Part shown: positions 1 to 5,716 of the stretch, piece by piece
How positions within the stretch are numbered: position 1 is the first letter of the stretch
How the letters are laid out: each line of letters begins with the position of its first letter
NCBI GenBank assembly: GCA_964580905.1
Contig: CAZOLR010000063.1
Coordinates: forward strand, 1 to 6,063
Source: G041228335 sp964580905
GTDB taxonomy: Bacteria > Pseudomonadota > Alphaproteobacteria > Puniceispirillales > UBA1172
Length of the DNA: 6,063 bases
Direction of reading: 5' to 3'
Program-made: the position numbers and the translations under genes
Notes under the pieces: generated by a model
Databases searched by the model: none
Told to the model about the DNA's origin: nothing
The model's input: only the letters and a program-made list of their open reading frames with translations

Positions 1-513
1 CAGGCGGTCACCCTTGAAGGCGGCATCCATCTGCATAATTTCTATATTCCGGCGGGCGGCGATGTGCCGGACCGCGTCAGCAATCCGAAATTTGACCACA
101 AACTGAAATTTCTCGATGAAATGAAAACCTGGTCAGGGGCGGAAGGCGCAAAACCGTCCATTCTGGTCGGAGATCTCAATATCGCGCCACGTGAAGATGA
201 CGTCTGGTCGCATAAACAGCTGCTCAGGATCATCAGCCATACGCCGGTTGAGACCGAAGCCATGGCATCGATCATGGCAGCCGGGGGCTGGCAGGATGCG
301 GTCCGGCAATCCATTCCCGAAGGTAAACTCTATTCCTGGTGGTCGTACCGGGCCCGGGACTGGGATGCGGCGGATAAAGGCCGGCGCCTTGATCACATAT
401 GGGTGACGTCGCCGCTGGTCTCTTCTTTACGTTCGGCCCGTGTATTGCGGGAGGCGCGCGGGTGGGAGCAGCCATCGGATCACGCGCCCGTGATGGTCGG
501 GATGATGACCTGA
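1..513 (+). CDS. xth: Exodeoxyribonuclease III / AP endonuclease, 3' part
   Basis: This is the C-terminal 170 residues of an exonuclease III family enzyme; the reading frame is open from base 1 and the start lies outside the window. The family cleaves DNA 5' of abasic sites and degrades duplex DNA 3'-5' in cytoplasmic base-excision repair, using a Mg-dependent EEP fold. Visible family features are the YIPAGGDVPDR segment, the GDLNIAP motif at 169-189 (Asp at 172 and Asn at 178, matching the catalytic D-x-N of ExoIII), RRLDHIW with Asp at 391, and the terminal SDHAP motif with the catalytic Asp-His pair at 478-483. Against about 268 residues in E. coli, roughly 95-100 residues should be missing upstream. 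An ATG at 64 is internal, because conserved sequence precedes it. The gene ends 37 bases before dapF. Functional call is firm; the exact paralogue (xthA or another xth) is not resolvable here. Confidence 0.93.
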   Translation, partial: QAVTLEGGIHLHNFYIPAGGDVPDRVSNPKFDHKLKFLDEMKTWSGAEGAKPSILVGDLNIAPREDDVWSHKQLLRIISHTPVETEAMASIMAAGGWQDAVRQSIPEGKLYSWWSYRARDWDAADKGRRLDHIWVTSPLVSSLRSARVLREARGWEQPSDHAPVMVGMMT

Positions 514-530
514 CCTTTTCAAATGCCCTC

Positions 531-536
531 AGAAGG
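531..536 (+). promoter_or_regulatory. Possible distant Shine-Dalgarno of dapF
   Basis: AGAAGG is the only purine-rich match to the anti-Shine-Dalgarno ahead of dapF. It sits 14 bases before the ATG, longer than the usual 5-10. A 4-bp stem (AGGC 534-537 with GCCT 546-549) could shorten the effective distance, but would also cover part of the site. The start itself is fixed by protein similarity, not by this site. Confidence 0.3.
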
Positions 537-550
537 CGTATATCGGCCTG

Positions 551-1393
551 ATGGAACATTCTTTCGTCAAGATGCATGGGCTGGGCAATGATTTCGTGAT
601 CTTTGACGCACGGAGCGAGCCGCTTACCCTCACCCCGGATCAGGCCGCCATGGTCGCGGACCGCCGGCTGGGGGTGGGCTGTGACCAGATCCTCATCATT
701 CGCGCCTCAGAAGACGCCGATATCAGGATGGATATTCTGAACAGCGATGGCTCAGAAGCCTCGGCCTGCGGCAATGGCAGCCGCTGTGTCGCTGATCTTG
801 TCATGCAGCAGACAGGACAGCAGAACCTGACCATGGATACAAAAGGCGGGGTGATCCGGGCCTGGAAAGAAGACGGCCTTGTCACCATTGATATGGGGCC
901 TGCGCGCCTCAACTGGCAGGACATTCCCCTTGCCGGGCCGGTTGACACATCTGAGGTTGATCTCGGGCTTGAAGACGTGCCCCCGGCGGTCTGCGTGAAT
1001 ATGGGCAATCCGCATGCTGTTCATTTTGTCGATGACGCGGAACAGATCGATCTTCACCTTATCGGCCCCAAAGCGGAACATCACAAGCTGTTTCCGGATC
1101 GCGCCAATATTGAATTTGCCTCTTCCCTTGGCGGTGACCGGATTCGCATGCGGGTGTGGGAACGTGGGGTCGGGGTCACCCGGGCCTGCGGTACCGGTGC
1201 CTGCGCGGTGGCGGTGGCGGCGGCACAAACCGGGCGGACAGGTCATGAAGTGGAGGTGGTGCTTGATGGCGGCAGTCTCCATATAACCTGGCAAAAAGAC
1301 GGCCCTTACGCCGGGCATGTCTTCATGCGCGGGCCGACAGCCCATGTGTTCACCGGCCGGATGGCGCTGACCGGCACGGAGGCAGGATCATGA
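551..1393 (+). CDS. dapF: Diaminopimelate epimerase
   Basis: This 280-residue protein interconverts LL- and meso-2,6-diaminopimelate, the penultimate step of lysine synthesis and the source of the peptidoglycan cross-linking residue. It is a cofactor-independent cytosolic enzyme using two cysteines as acid and base. Both are present: Cys73 in ACGNGSRC and Cys213 in ACGTGACA. Other family marks are the N-terminal KMHGLGNDF (residues 7-15), GVGCDQ (41-46), NSDGSEA (64-70), MGNPHAVHF and WERG with Glu204-Arg205. Length is close to the E. coli enzyme (274). The ATG at 551 places the conserved KMHGLGNDF block at the usual distance from the N-terminus; the next in-frame ATG falls inside that block. 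The 3' end overlaps mtaB by four bases (ATGA), suggesting translational coupling. Nothing in the active site is missing. Confidence 0.97.
   Translation: MEHSFVKMHGLGNDFVIFDARSEPLTLTPDQAAMVADRRLGVGCDQILIIRASEDADIRMDILNSDGSEASACGNGSRCVADLVMQQTGQQNLTMDTKGGVIRAWKEDGLVTIDMGPARLNWQDIPLAGPVDTSEVDLGLEDVPPAVCVNMGNPHAVHFVDDAEQIDLHLIGPKAEHHKLFPDRANIEFASSLGGDRIRMRVWERGVGVTRACGTGACAVAVAAAQTGRTGHEVEVVLDGGSLHITWQKDGPYAGHVFMRGPTAHVFTGRMALTGTEAGS
1378..1382 (+). promoter_or_regulatory. Shine-Dalgarno of mtaB
   Basis: GGAGG lies within the last codons of dapF, 7 bases before the mtaB ATG at 1390. It supports this start and coupled translation of the two overlapping genes. Confidence 0.75.
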
Positions 1394-2715
1394 CGAAGTC
1401 CCGGTCGCGGATAGAAACCTTTGGTTGCCGGCTGAATATATGGGAGAGCGAAGTCATCCGCCGCCATACATCCGCCGCCGGTCTCGAAAACGCCGTGGTG
1501 ATCAACACCTGTGCGGTGACGGCCGAAGCGGAAAAACAGGCACGTCAGGCGATCCGGAAAGCCCGGCGCGCGGACCCGGGGGCACAGATTATCGTGACGG
1601 GATGTGCCGCCCAGATCAGCCCGGACAGCTGGCGAAAGATGCCGGAGGTTGATGCTGTTCTTGGCAATCATGAAAAACTCGACGCAGAGATATGGCATCG
1701 TCTGGCCCGGAACAACAGCCCTGATCTGCCGTCCCTTGTTGGTGATATCATGGCGGTGCAGGAGATAGCTCCCCATCTCCTCGAAGGTTTTGAGAATCAC
1801 ACAAGGGCATTTCTGCAAATCCAGCAGGGCTGTGATCATCGCTGCACCTTCTGTATCATTCCTTATGGCCGCGGCAACAGCCGCTCGGTGCCGGAGACGG
1901 TTGTTATTGATCATGTGGCAGAGATCGCGGCAAACGGCACGGCCGAAGTGGTGCTGACCGGTGTTGATATCACGTCCTGGGGGCAGGATCTTCCCGGCCG
2001 GCCCGGCCTTGGCCGGCTGGTGGCAAATATTCTGCAACAGGTGCCCGGGTTGAAACGGTTACGGCTGTCGTCGATTGATCCGGCTGAAATGGATCATGAT
2101 CTTCTTCATGTGCTTGGCCATGATCCGCGCCTGATGCCGCATCTTCATCTGTCGGTTCAGCATGGCGATGATCTTATTCTCAAAAGGATGAAACGTCGCC
2201 ACAGCCGGGCAGATGTTCTGGCCCTGGTTGATAAAGCAAGACAGGCAAGACCGGATGTTATTTTCGGTGCCGACATGATCGCAGGGTTTCCGACCGAAAC
2301 CGACAAGGCCCATGCCGCCAGCCTCGATCTGATTGAACGGGCCGGACTGACCTGGCTTCATGTCTTCCCGTTTTCTCCCCGCGAAGGTACGCCTGCGGCA
2401 CGTATGCCCCAGCTTACAGGAGATGTCATAAAGACGCGTGCGGCGGAATTACGTTCGGCGGCACAGTTTCAGGAACAGGCTTTTCTTCAGAGCCGTATCG
2501 GCACGTGGGATGATGTGCTGATGGAAACAGGCGGGATCGGCCACTCGCAGCAATTTGCCAAAGTCCGCATAAGCGGGCAGACAATGCACAAGACCAGATT
2601 GAACGGGACGGTAGACGACGCTCGTCCTTCGCCCCATGGGCTTGACGCAGGTAAGGTCTATCCTGTTCGGATCACGTCGATGGCAGATGGTATCCTCGAA
2701 GCGGAGTTGAGATAA
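1390..2715 (+). CDS. mtaB: tRNA (t6A37) methylthiotransferase, MtaB type
   Basis: This 441-residue member of the MiaB/RimO/MtaB radical-SAM methylthiotransferase family most likely converts t6A to ms2t6A at position 37 of tRNAs that read ANN codons. Three domains are visible. The N-terminal UPF0004 domain has the auxiliary-cluster cysteines Cys13 (TFGCRLN), Cys41 (NTCAVT) and Cys72 (VTGCAAQ). The radical-SAM domain has the SAM-cluster motif Cys148-x3-Cys152-x2-Cys155, followed by IIPYGRGNSRS. A TRAM-like RNA-binding C-terminus spans about residues 371-441. MtaB rather than MiaB is inferred from the GCRLNIWESE start, the NTCAVTAEAEKQ block and the dapF-mtaB-ftsY context. RimO is unlikely because its substrate-specific features are not apparent. 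The start is supported by GGAGG 7 bases upstream and the overlap with dapF. The stop TAA shares its last base with the ftsY start. Confidence 0.93.
   Translation: MTKSRSRIETFGCRLNIWESEVIRRHTSAAGLENAVVINTCAVTAEAEKQARQAIRKARRADPGAQIIVTGCAAQISPDSWRKMPEVDAVLGNHEKLDAEIWHRLARNNSPDLPSLVGDIMAVQEIAPHLLEGFENHTRAFLQIQQGCDHRCTFCIIPYGRGNSRSVPETVVIDHVAEIAANGTAEVVLTGVDITSWGQDLPGRPGLGRLVANILQQVPGLKRLRLSSIDPAEMDHDLLHVLGHDPRLMPHLHLSVQHGDDLILKRMKRRHSRADVLALVDKARQARPDVIFGADMIAGFPTETDKAHAASLDLIERAGLTWLHVFPFSPREGTPAARMPQLTGDVIKTRAAELRSAAQFQEQAFLQSRIGTWDDVLMETGGIGHSQQFAKVRISGQTMHKTRLNGTVDDARPSPHGLDAGKVYPVRITSMADGILEAELR
2703..2706 (+). promoter_or_regulatory. Shine-Dalgarno of ftsY
   Basis: GGAG within the 3' end of mtaB lies 8 bases before the ATG at 2715. 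Together with the TAATG junction it fixes the ftsY start and suggests stop-start coupling. Confidence 0.65.
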
Positions 2716-4011
2716 TGGCGGTATTCGATTTTCTGAAAAAACTTACCTCAAAAGGCAAAGCCCCCGAAAAGGCCCCCGAAAAGGCCCCGGAAACAGACAG
2801 CAACAAGGACAAGAGCCCCGTCACCGATCAGACACCATCCGAAGATGTTGCCGGATTTGAGGATAGCGCTCCCCAGAAAGCCGCACCCAAGAAATCTNNN
2901 NNNNNNNNNNNNNNNNNNNNNNNNNNNNNNNNNNNNNNNNNNNNNNNNNNNNNNNNNNNNNNNNNNNNNNNNNNNNNNNNNNNNNNNNNNNNNNNNNCCG
3001 CCCACAGATGCGGAACCTGAAGATACCAGCGTCAGTTCTGCCGGGGCTGAGCCGGACCGGACCGAAGATGATAAACCTGCGCCTGCCCGGAAAAGCTGGT
3101 TTGGCCGGCTGAAAGACGGGCTCGGCAAATCGGCATCCAAGATCACCGAAGGGCTGGCCGGTATCATGGGCAAGCCAAAGCTCGACGCAGGTGATCTTGA
3201 AGACATTGAAGATGCGCTGATCATGGCCGATCTCGGGGTGGCCGCAGCGGGACGCCTTACCGAAGGCCTGAAAGGCCGGTCCTATCCTGATGGCGTCAAT
3301 GCGGAAAGTCTGGCGCAGGCACTGGCCGAAGAAGTCGCCACTATCCTTGAGCCGGTGGCAAAGCCCCTTGAAATTGATCCGGGCAACACGCCCCATGTCG
3401 TGCTGATGGTGGGCGTCAACGGGTCAGGCAAGACAACCACCGCAGGCAAACTTGCGGAATACTGGCGATCCGAAGGCAAGACCGTGATGCTGGCCGCGGC
3501 CGACACTTTCCGGGCGGCGGCGGTGGAACAGCTCAGGATCTGGGGCGAACGCACCGGCACAACCGTCATCGCCGGTGAGGCAAATGCCGATGCGGCTGCG
3601 GTCGCCTATCAGGCACATGAAACCGCCATCCGGGAGAAGGTGGATATTCTCATTGTCGATACGGCAGGCCGGCTTCAGGCCCGGGCGGAGCTGATGCAGG
3701 AGCTTGAAAAGATCACCCGTGTCCTTGGCAAACAGGATGAAACAGCACCCCATGACCGTATCATCGTTCTTGATGGAACGGTCGGGCAGAACGCGCTTTC
3801 CCAGGTGGCGGCATTTCAGCAGGCGGCAAATCTGTCGGGCATGATCGTCACCAAACTCGACGGCAGCGCAAGGGGCGGGATCGTGGTGGCGCTGGCCGAG
3901 GAATTCGGCCTGCCCATTCACGCCGTCGGGGTGGGTGAAGGCAAGGATGATCTGCGCCCGTTCGATGCCGCAGATTTCGGCCGTGCGCTGGCCGGACTTG
4001 GCGGCTCTTGA
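2715..4011 (+). CDS. ftsY: Signal recognition particle receptor FtsY, interrupted by assembly gap
   Basis: FtsY is the membrane-associated SRP receptor GTPase that docks Ffh-ribosome complexes to the translocon. The first 61 residues (2715-2897) begin MAVFDFLKKL, a possible short amphipathic membrane-contact helix, then turn into a Lys/Pro/Glu/Ala-rich acidic A-domain. The last 337 residues (2998-4008) hold the rest of the linker, an amphipathic KSWFGRLKDGL segment (from 3091) and the NG core. GTPase motifs are G1 GVNGSGKTTT (3412-3441), G2 DTFRAAA (3502-3522), G3 DTAGR (3658-3672), G4 TKLDG (3850-3864) and G5 GVGEG, followed by DDLRPF. The two parts read in different frames only because 100 N were inserted; both gap edges fall on codon boundaries, so an intact gene is likely. 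LDGTVGQNA has Gly where most FtsY have Ala. The total length is unknown. ATG positions inside the first part are not preferred starts. Confidence 0.94.
2757..2792 (+). repeat. Three tandem 12-base units encoding KAPE
   Basis: Three adjoining copies of a 12-base unit, AARGCCCCSGAA, encode Lys-Ala-Pro-Glu three times (FtsY residues 15-26). Copies 1 and 2 differ at one base and copies 2 and 3 at one base. The unit length keeps the frame, so copy-number changes would be tolerated. It lies about 100 bases before the assembly gap in the same low-complexity linker. Confidence 0.9.
2898..2997. other. Assembly gap of 100 N
   Basis: Exactly 100 unknown bases lie within ftsY. This is the conventional placeholder for a gap of unknown size. 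The ftsY codons upstream end precisely at 2897 and the downstream frame resumes precisely at 2998, so an intact gene needs a true insert divisible by three, which 100 is not. Translations that run through the N block, on either strand, are artefacts. Confidence 0.98.
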
Positions 4012-4032
4012 CAAACAGGGCTGTTTCCATCA

Positions 4033-4072
4033 TTAAGGTGGCTATACCGGCACTGTCGAAGCCAGACCTTAA
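4033..4072 (+). other. 11-bp stem-loop downstream of ftsY
   Basis: TTAAGGTGGCT (4033-4043) pairs with AGCC (4060-4063) and ACCTTAA (4066-4072), giving eleven Watson-Crick pairs broken by a 2-base bulge (4064-4065) and closing a 16-base loop. No T-run follows. It could protect the ftsY mRNA 3' end, act in the ffh leader, or be chance; conservation is needed to decide. Confidence 0.55.
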
Positions 4073-4129
4073 CGGGTCACGTCTGTCCCTGAGTTTCAGG
4101 CACAGGCGGTTTTCTGCTTTGCCGTCATG

Positions 4130-4158
4130 TTGAGCAAGATCAGGTGAAACCGGATATA
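4130..4158 (+). promoter_or_regulatory. Weak candidate promoter for ffh
   Basis: TTGAGC (4130-4135) and GATATA (4153-4158) are spaced by 17 bases and match the sigma-70-type consensus at 4 of 6 and 3 of 6 positions. Transcription would begin at or next to the ffh ATG (4164), implying a leaderless message. The match is weak, and readthrough from ftsY is an equally good explanation for ffh expression. Confidence 0.2.
4142..4147 (+). promoter_or_regulatory. Unusually distant Shine-Dalgarno of ffh
   Basis: AGGTGA is a good anti-Shine-Dalgarno match but ends 16 bases before the ffh ATG at 4164, beyond the usual range. No better site is closer; GGA at 4152-4154 is minimal. The ffh start is nevertheless well supported because MFDRLSDKLG is the typical Ffh N-terminus. 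Confidence 0.35.
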
Positions 4159-4163
4159 GAACC

Positions 4164-5663
4164 ATGTTCGATCGGCTGAGTGACAAACTGGGATCTGTCC
4201 TGGACAAGATCAGGGGCCGTGGCGCTCTCACCGAAGCGGATGTTGATACCGCGCTTCGTGAGGTCAGATTAGCCCTTCTTGACGCCGATGTCGCCTTGCC
4301 GGTGGTGAAATCCTTCATCTCCCGGGTAAGGGAACAGGCGGTCGGCCAGGATGTCCTGAAATCCGTCAAGCCCGGTCAGATGGTCATCAAGATCGTGCAT
4401 GACGCGCTGGTGGAAACGCTTGGCCCCGGTGATGCGGCGCTCAATATCAATCAGCGCCCGCCGGCGGTCATTCTGATGGTTGGTCTTCAGGGCAGCGGTA
4501 AGACGACAACAACCGGCAAACTGGCCCGCCAACTCAAGACAAAACAGAAAAAATCCGTCCTGCTCGCCTCGCTTGATGTCACCCGCCCGGCGGCAAGAGA
4601 ACAGTTGCGGATTCTCGGCGTTGAAGCCGGGGTGGACGTGTTGCCCGAACAGGATGGCGATACACCACTTGGTATCACCAAACGTGCGCTCAATGCGGCC
4701 CGTCTGAAATCGTCGGATGTTCTGATCCTTGATACCGCCGGACGGACAACGATAGATGAAACCCTGATGGCGGAAGTCCGGGACGTGGCAAGCCAGGCGG
4801 AACCCGCAGAAGTCCTGCTTGTTGCCGATGCCATGACAGGTCAGGATGCGGTCACCACCGCAGCGGCTTTCAAAGAAGCCGTCGGCATCACCGGCATTGT
4901 GCTCACCCGTGCCGATGGCGATGCCCGTGGCGGCGCGGCTCTTTCGATGCGTCAGGTGACCGATTGCCCGATCAAGTATCTCGGTGTCGGTGAAAAACAG
5001 GACGCGCTTGAAGAATTCAATCCCGAACGCATGGCAGGCCGGATCCTCGGTATGGGTGATGTGGTCGGGCTGGTGGAAAAAGCGGCTGAGACAATCGAAG
5101 CCGAAGACGCCGAGCGCATGGCCAAACGAATGGCGTCGGGCCAGTTTGACATGAACGATTTTCTCTCCCAGTTGCGCCAGCTCAAGAAAATGGGCGGTAT
5201 GGGTGGCCTGATGGGGATGCTGCCCGGGATCGGTAAACTTAAAAAACAGATCGAAGCCGCCGGCATTGATGATAAACATTTCAGCCGTCAGGAAGCGATC
5301 ATCCTGTCGATGACAAAGCGTGAGCGGGTGCAGGTCGCGCTTCTCAACGCCTCGCGGCGCAAGCGCATTGCTACCGGGTCCGGCACATCGGTTCAGGACG
5401 TCAACAAACTCGTCAAACAGTATCAGGATATGGCCAAGATGATGAAACGCCTCGGCAAGATGGGGGGCGGCAATCCTGCCACGCTCGCCTCCATGCTTGG
5501 TGGCGGCGACGGCCCGTCCGCTGGTCTGCCCGGAATGGGACCAGGCATGGGACCAGGCATGGGATCAGGACTGGGCGGGTTGCCCGGTCTTGGCGGTAAA
5601 GGTCTTCCCGGAGGTTTGCCCGGTCTGGGTATGCCGCGGGGCGGAAAGAAAAAGAAACGGTAG
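4164..5663 (+). CDS. ffh: Signal recognition particle protein Ffh (SRP54)
   Basis: Ffh is the SRP54-type GTPase that, with the 4.5S/6S SRP RNA, binds signal sequences on translating ribosomes and delivers them to FtsY. The N domain (about residues 1-95) begins with the typical MFDRLSDKL and includes ALREVRLALLDADVALPVV. The G domain (about 96-295) has G1 GLQGSGKTTTT from Gly107, G2 DVTRPAA, G3 DTAGR at 190-194, G4 TRADGD at 248-253 and G5 GVGEK at 274-278. The M domain (about 300-433) has the Met/Gly-rich finger loop and the SRP-RNA-binding SRRKRIATGSG at 397-407, followed by VQDVNKLVKQY. Arg at G4 instead of Lys is, from family knowledge, common in alphaproteobacteria. At 499 residues it exceeds E. 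coli Ffh (453), because of a Gly/Met/Pro/Leu-rich tail from about 434 that ends GGKKKKR. It follows ftsY by 152 bases and precedes rpsP by 53. Confidence 0.98.
   Translation: MFDRLSDKLGSVLDKIRGRGALTEADVDTALREVRLALLDADVALPVVKSFISRVREQAVGQDVLKSVKPGQMVIKIVHDALVETLGPGDAALNINQRPPAVILMVGLQGSGKTTTTGKLARQLKTKQKKSVLLASLDVTRPAAREQLRILGVEAGVDVLPEQDGDTPLGITKRALNAARLKSSDVLILDTAGRTTIDETLMAEVRDVASQAEPAEVLLVADAMTGQDAVTTAAAFKEAVGITGIVLTRADGDARGGAALSMRQVTDCPIKYLGVGEKQDALEEFNPERMAGRILGMGDVVGLVEKAAETIEAEDAERMAKRMASGQFDMNDFLSQLRQLKKMGGMGGLMGMLPGIGKLKKQIEAAGIDDKHFSRQEAIILSMTKRERVQVALLNASRRKRIATGSGTSVQDVNKLVKQYQDMAKMMKRLGKMGGGNPATLASMLGGGDGPSAGLPGMGPGMGPGMGSGLGGLPGLGGKGLPGGLPGLGMPRGGKKKKR
5535..5570 (+). repeat. 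Tandem 12-base repeat in the ffh tail
   Basis: ATGGGACCAGGC occurs twice exactly (5535-5546 and 5547-5558), followed by a third copy with two changes, ATGGGATCAGGA (5559-5570). It encodes MGPG-MGPG-MGSG at Ffh residues 458-469. The unit keeps the frame, so slippage would only change the length of the tail. Confidence 0.9.
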
Positions 5664-5701
5664 GGCATACGCTTTGCCGGACAGACATCGTTCTTATATC
5701 A

Positions 5702-5710
5702 AGGAAAGGA
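5702..5710 (+). promoter_or_regulatory. Strong Shine-Dalgarno of rpsP
   Basis: AGGAAAGGA contains two AGGA cores; the nearer one ends 6 bases before the ATG at 5717. This fits the high translation expected of a ribosomal protein gene and fixes the start. The 53-base ffh-rpsP spacer holds no clear promoter or terminator. Confidence 0.75.
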
Positions 5711-5716
5711 AAGAAC

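Larger units (their letters stand above)
4012..4163 (+). other. ftsY-ffh spacer with three inverted repeats
   Basis: This 152-base stretch has no convincing gene. It contains three successive inverted repeats. The first is AAACAGGGCTGTTT (4013-4026), a 5-bp stem with a GGGC loop. The second is a larger stem (4033-4072). The third is CCTGAGTTTCAGG (4088-4100), a 5-bp stem with a 3-base loop. None is followed directly by a run of T, so none is a standard intrinsic terminator. The T-richer stretch 4110-4120 begins about 10 bases after the last stem. The last 35 bases hold weak promoter-like and ribosome-binding signals for ffh. Confidence 0.6.

Noticed and set aside
1306..2037. A 243-codon minus-strand open frame opposite the mtaB and dapF ends
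   Set aside because: It spans two confidently assigned plus-strand genes and has no family motifs or plausible ribosome binding context.
2845..2897. Alternative ftsY start reading in frame 1 before the gap
   Set aside because: That frame upstream of the N block is unrelated to FtsY; it joins the true downstream frame only through the arbitrary 100 N.
4013..4026. Intrinsic terminator directly after ftsY
   Set aside because: The stem is only 5 bp and is followed by CCATCATT rather than a T-run.
4127..4147. A six-codon mini-ORF (MLSKIR) whose stop lies in the ffh Shine-Dalgarno
   Set aside because: It could be a leader peptide, but there is no ribosome binding site before it and no repeated regulatory codon; so short a frame is expected by chance.
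4012..4163. SRP RNA (ffs) gene between ftsY and ffh
   Set aside because: The spacer lacks the conserved SRP RNA tetraloop and symmetric-loop sequences (such as GGAAGCAGCC).
4269..5279. A 336-codon open frame on the minus strand opposite ffh
   Set aside because: It is the antisense shadow of a well-supported ffh coding region; its translation shows no recognisable domain, and codon bias in GC-rich genes often leaves antisense frames open.
5674..5702. Promoter for rpsP (TTGCCG with TATCAA at 17 bases, or TTATAT at 14)
   Set aside because: Each pairing has either a poor -10 or a wrong spacer, so it is not supportable without mapped transcripts.
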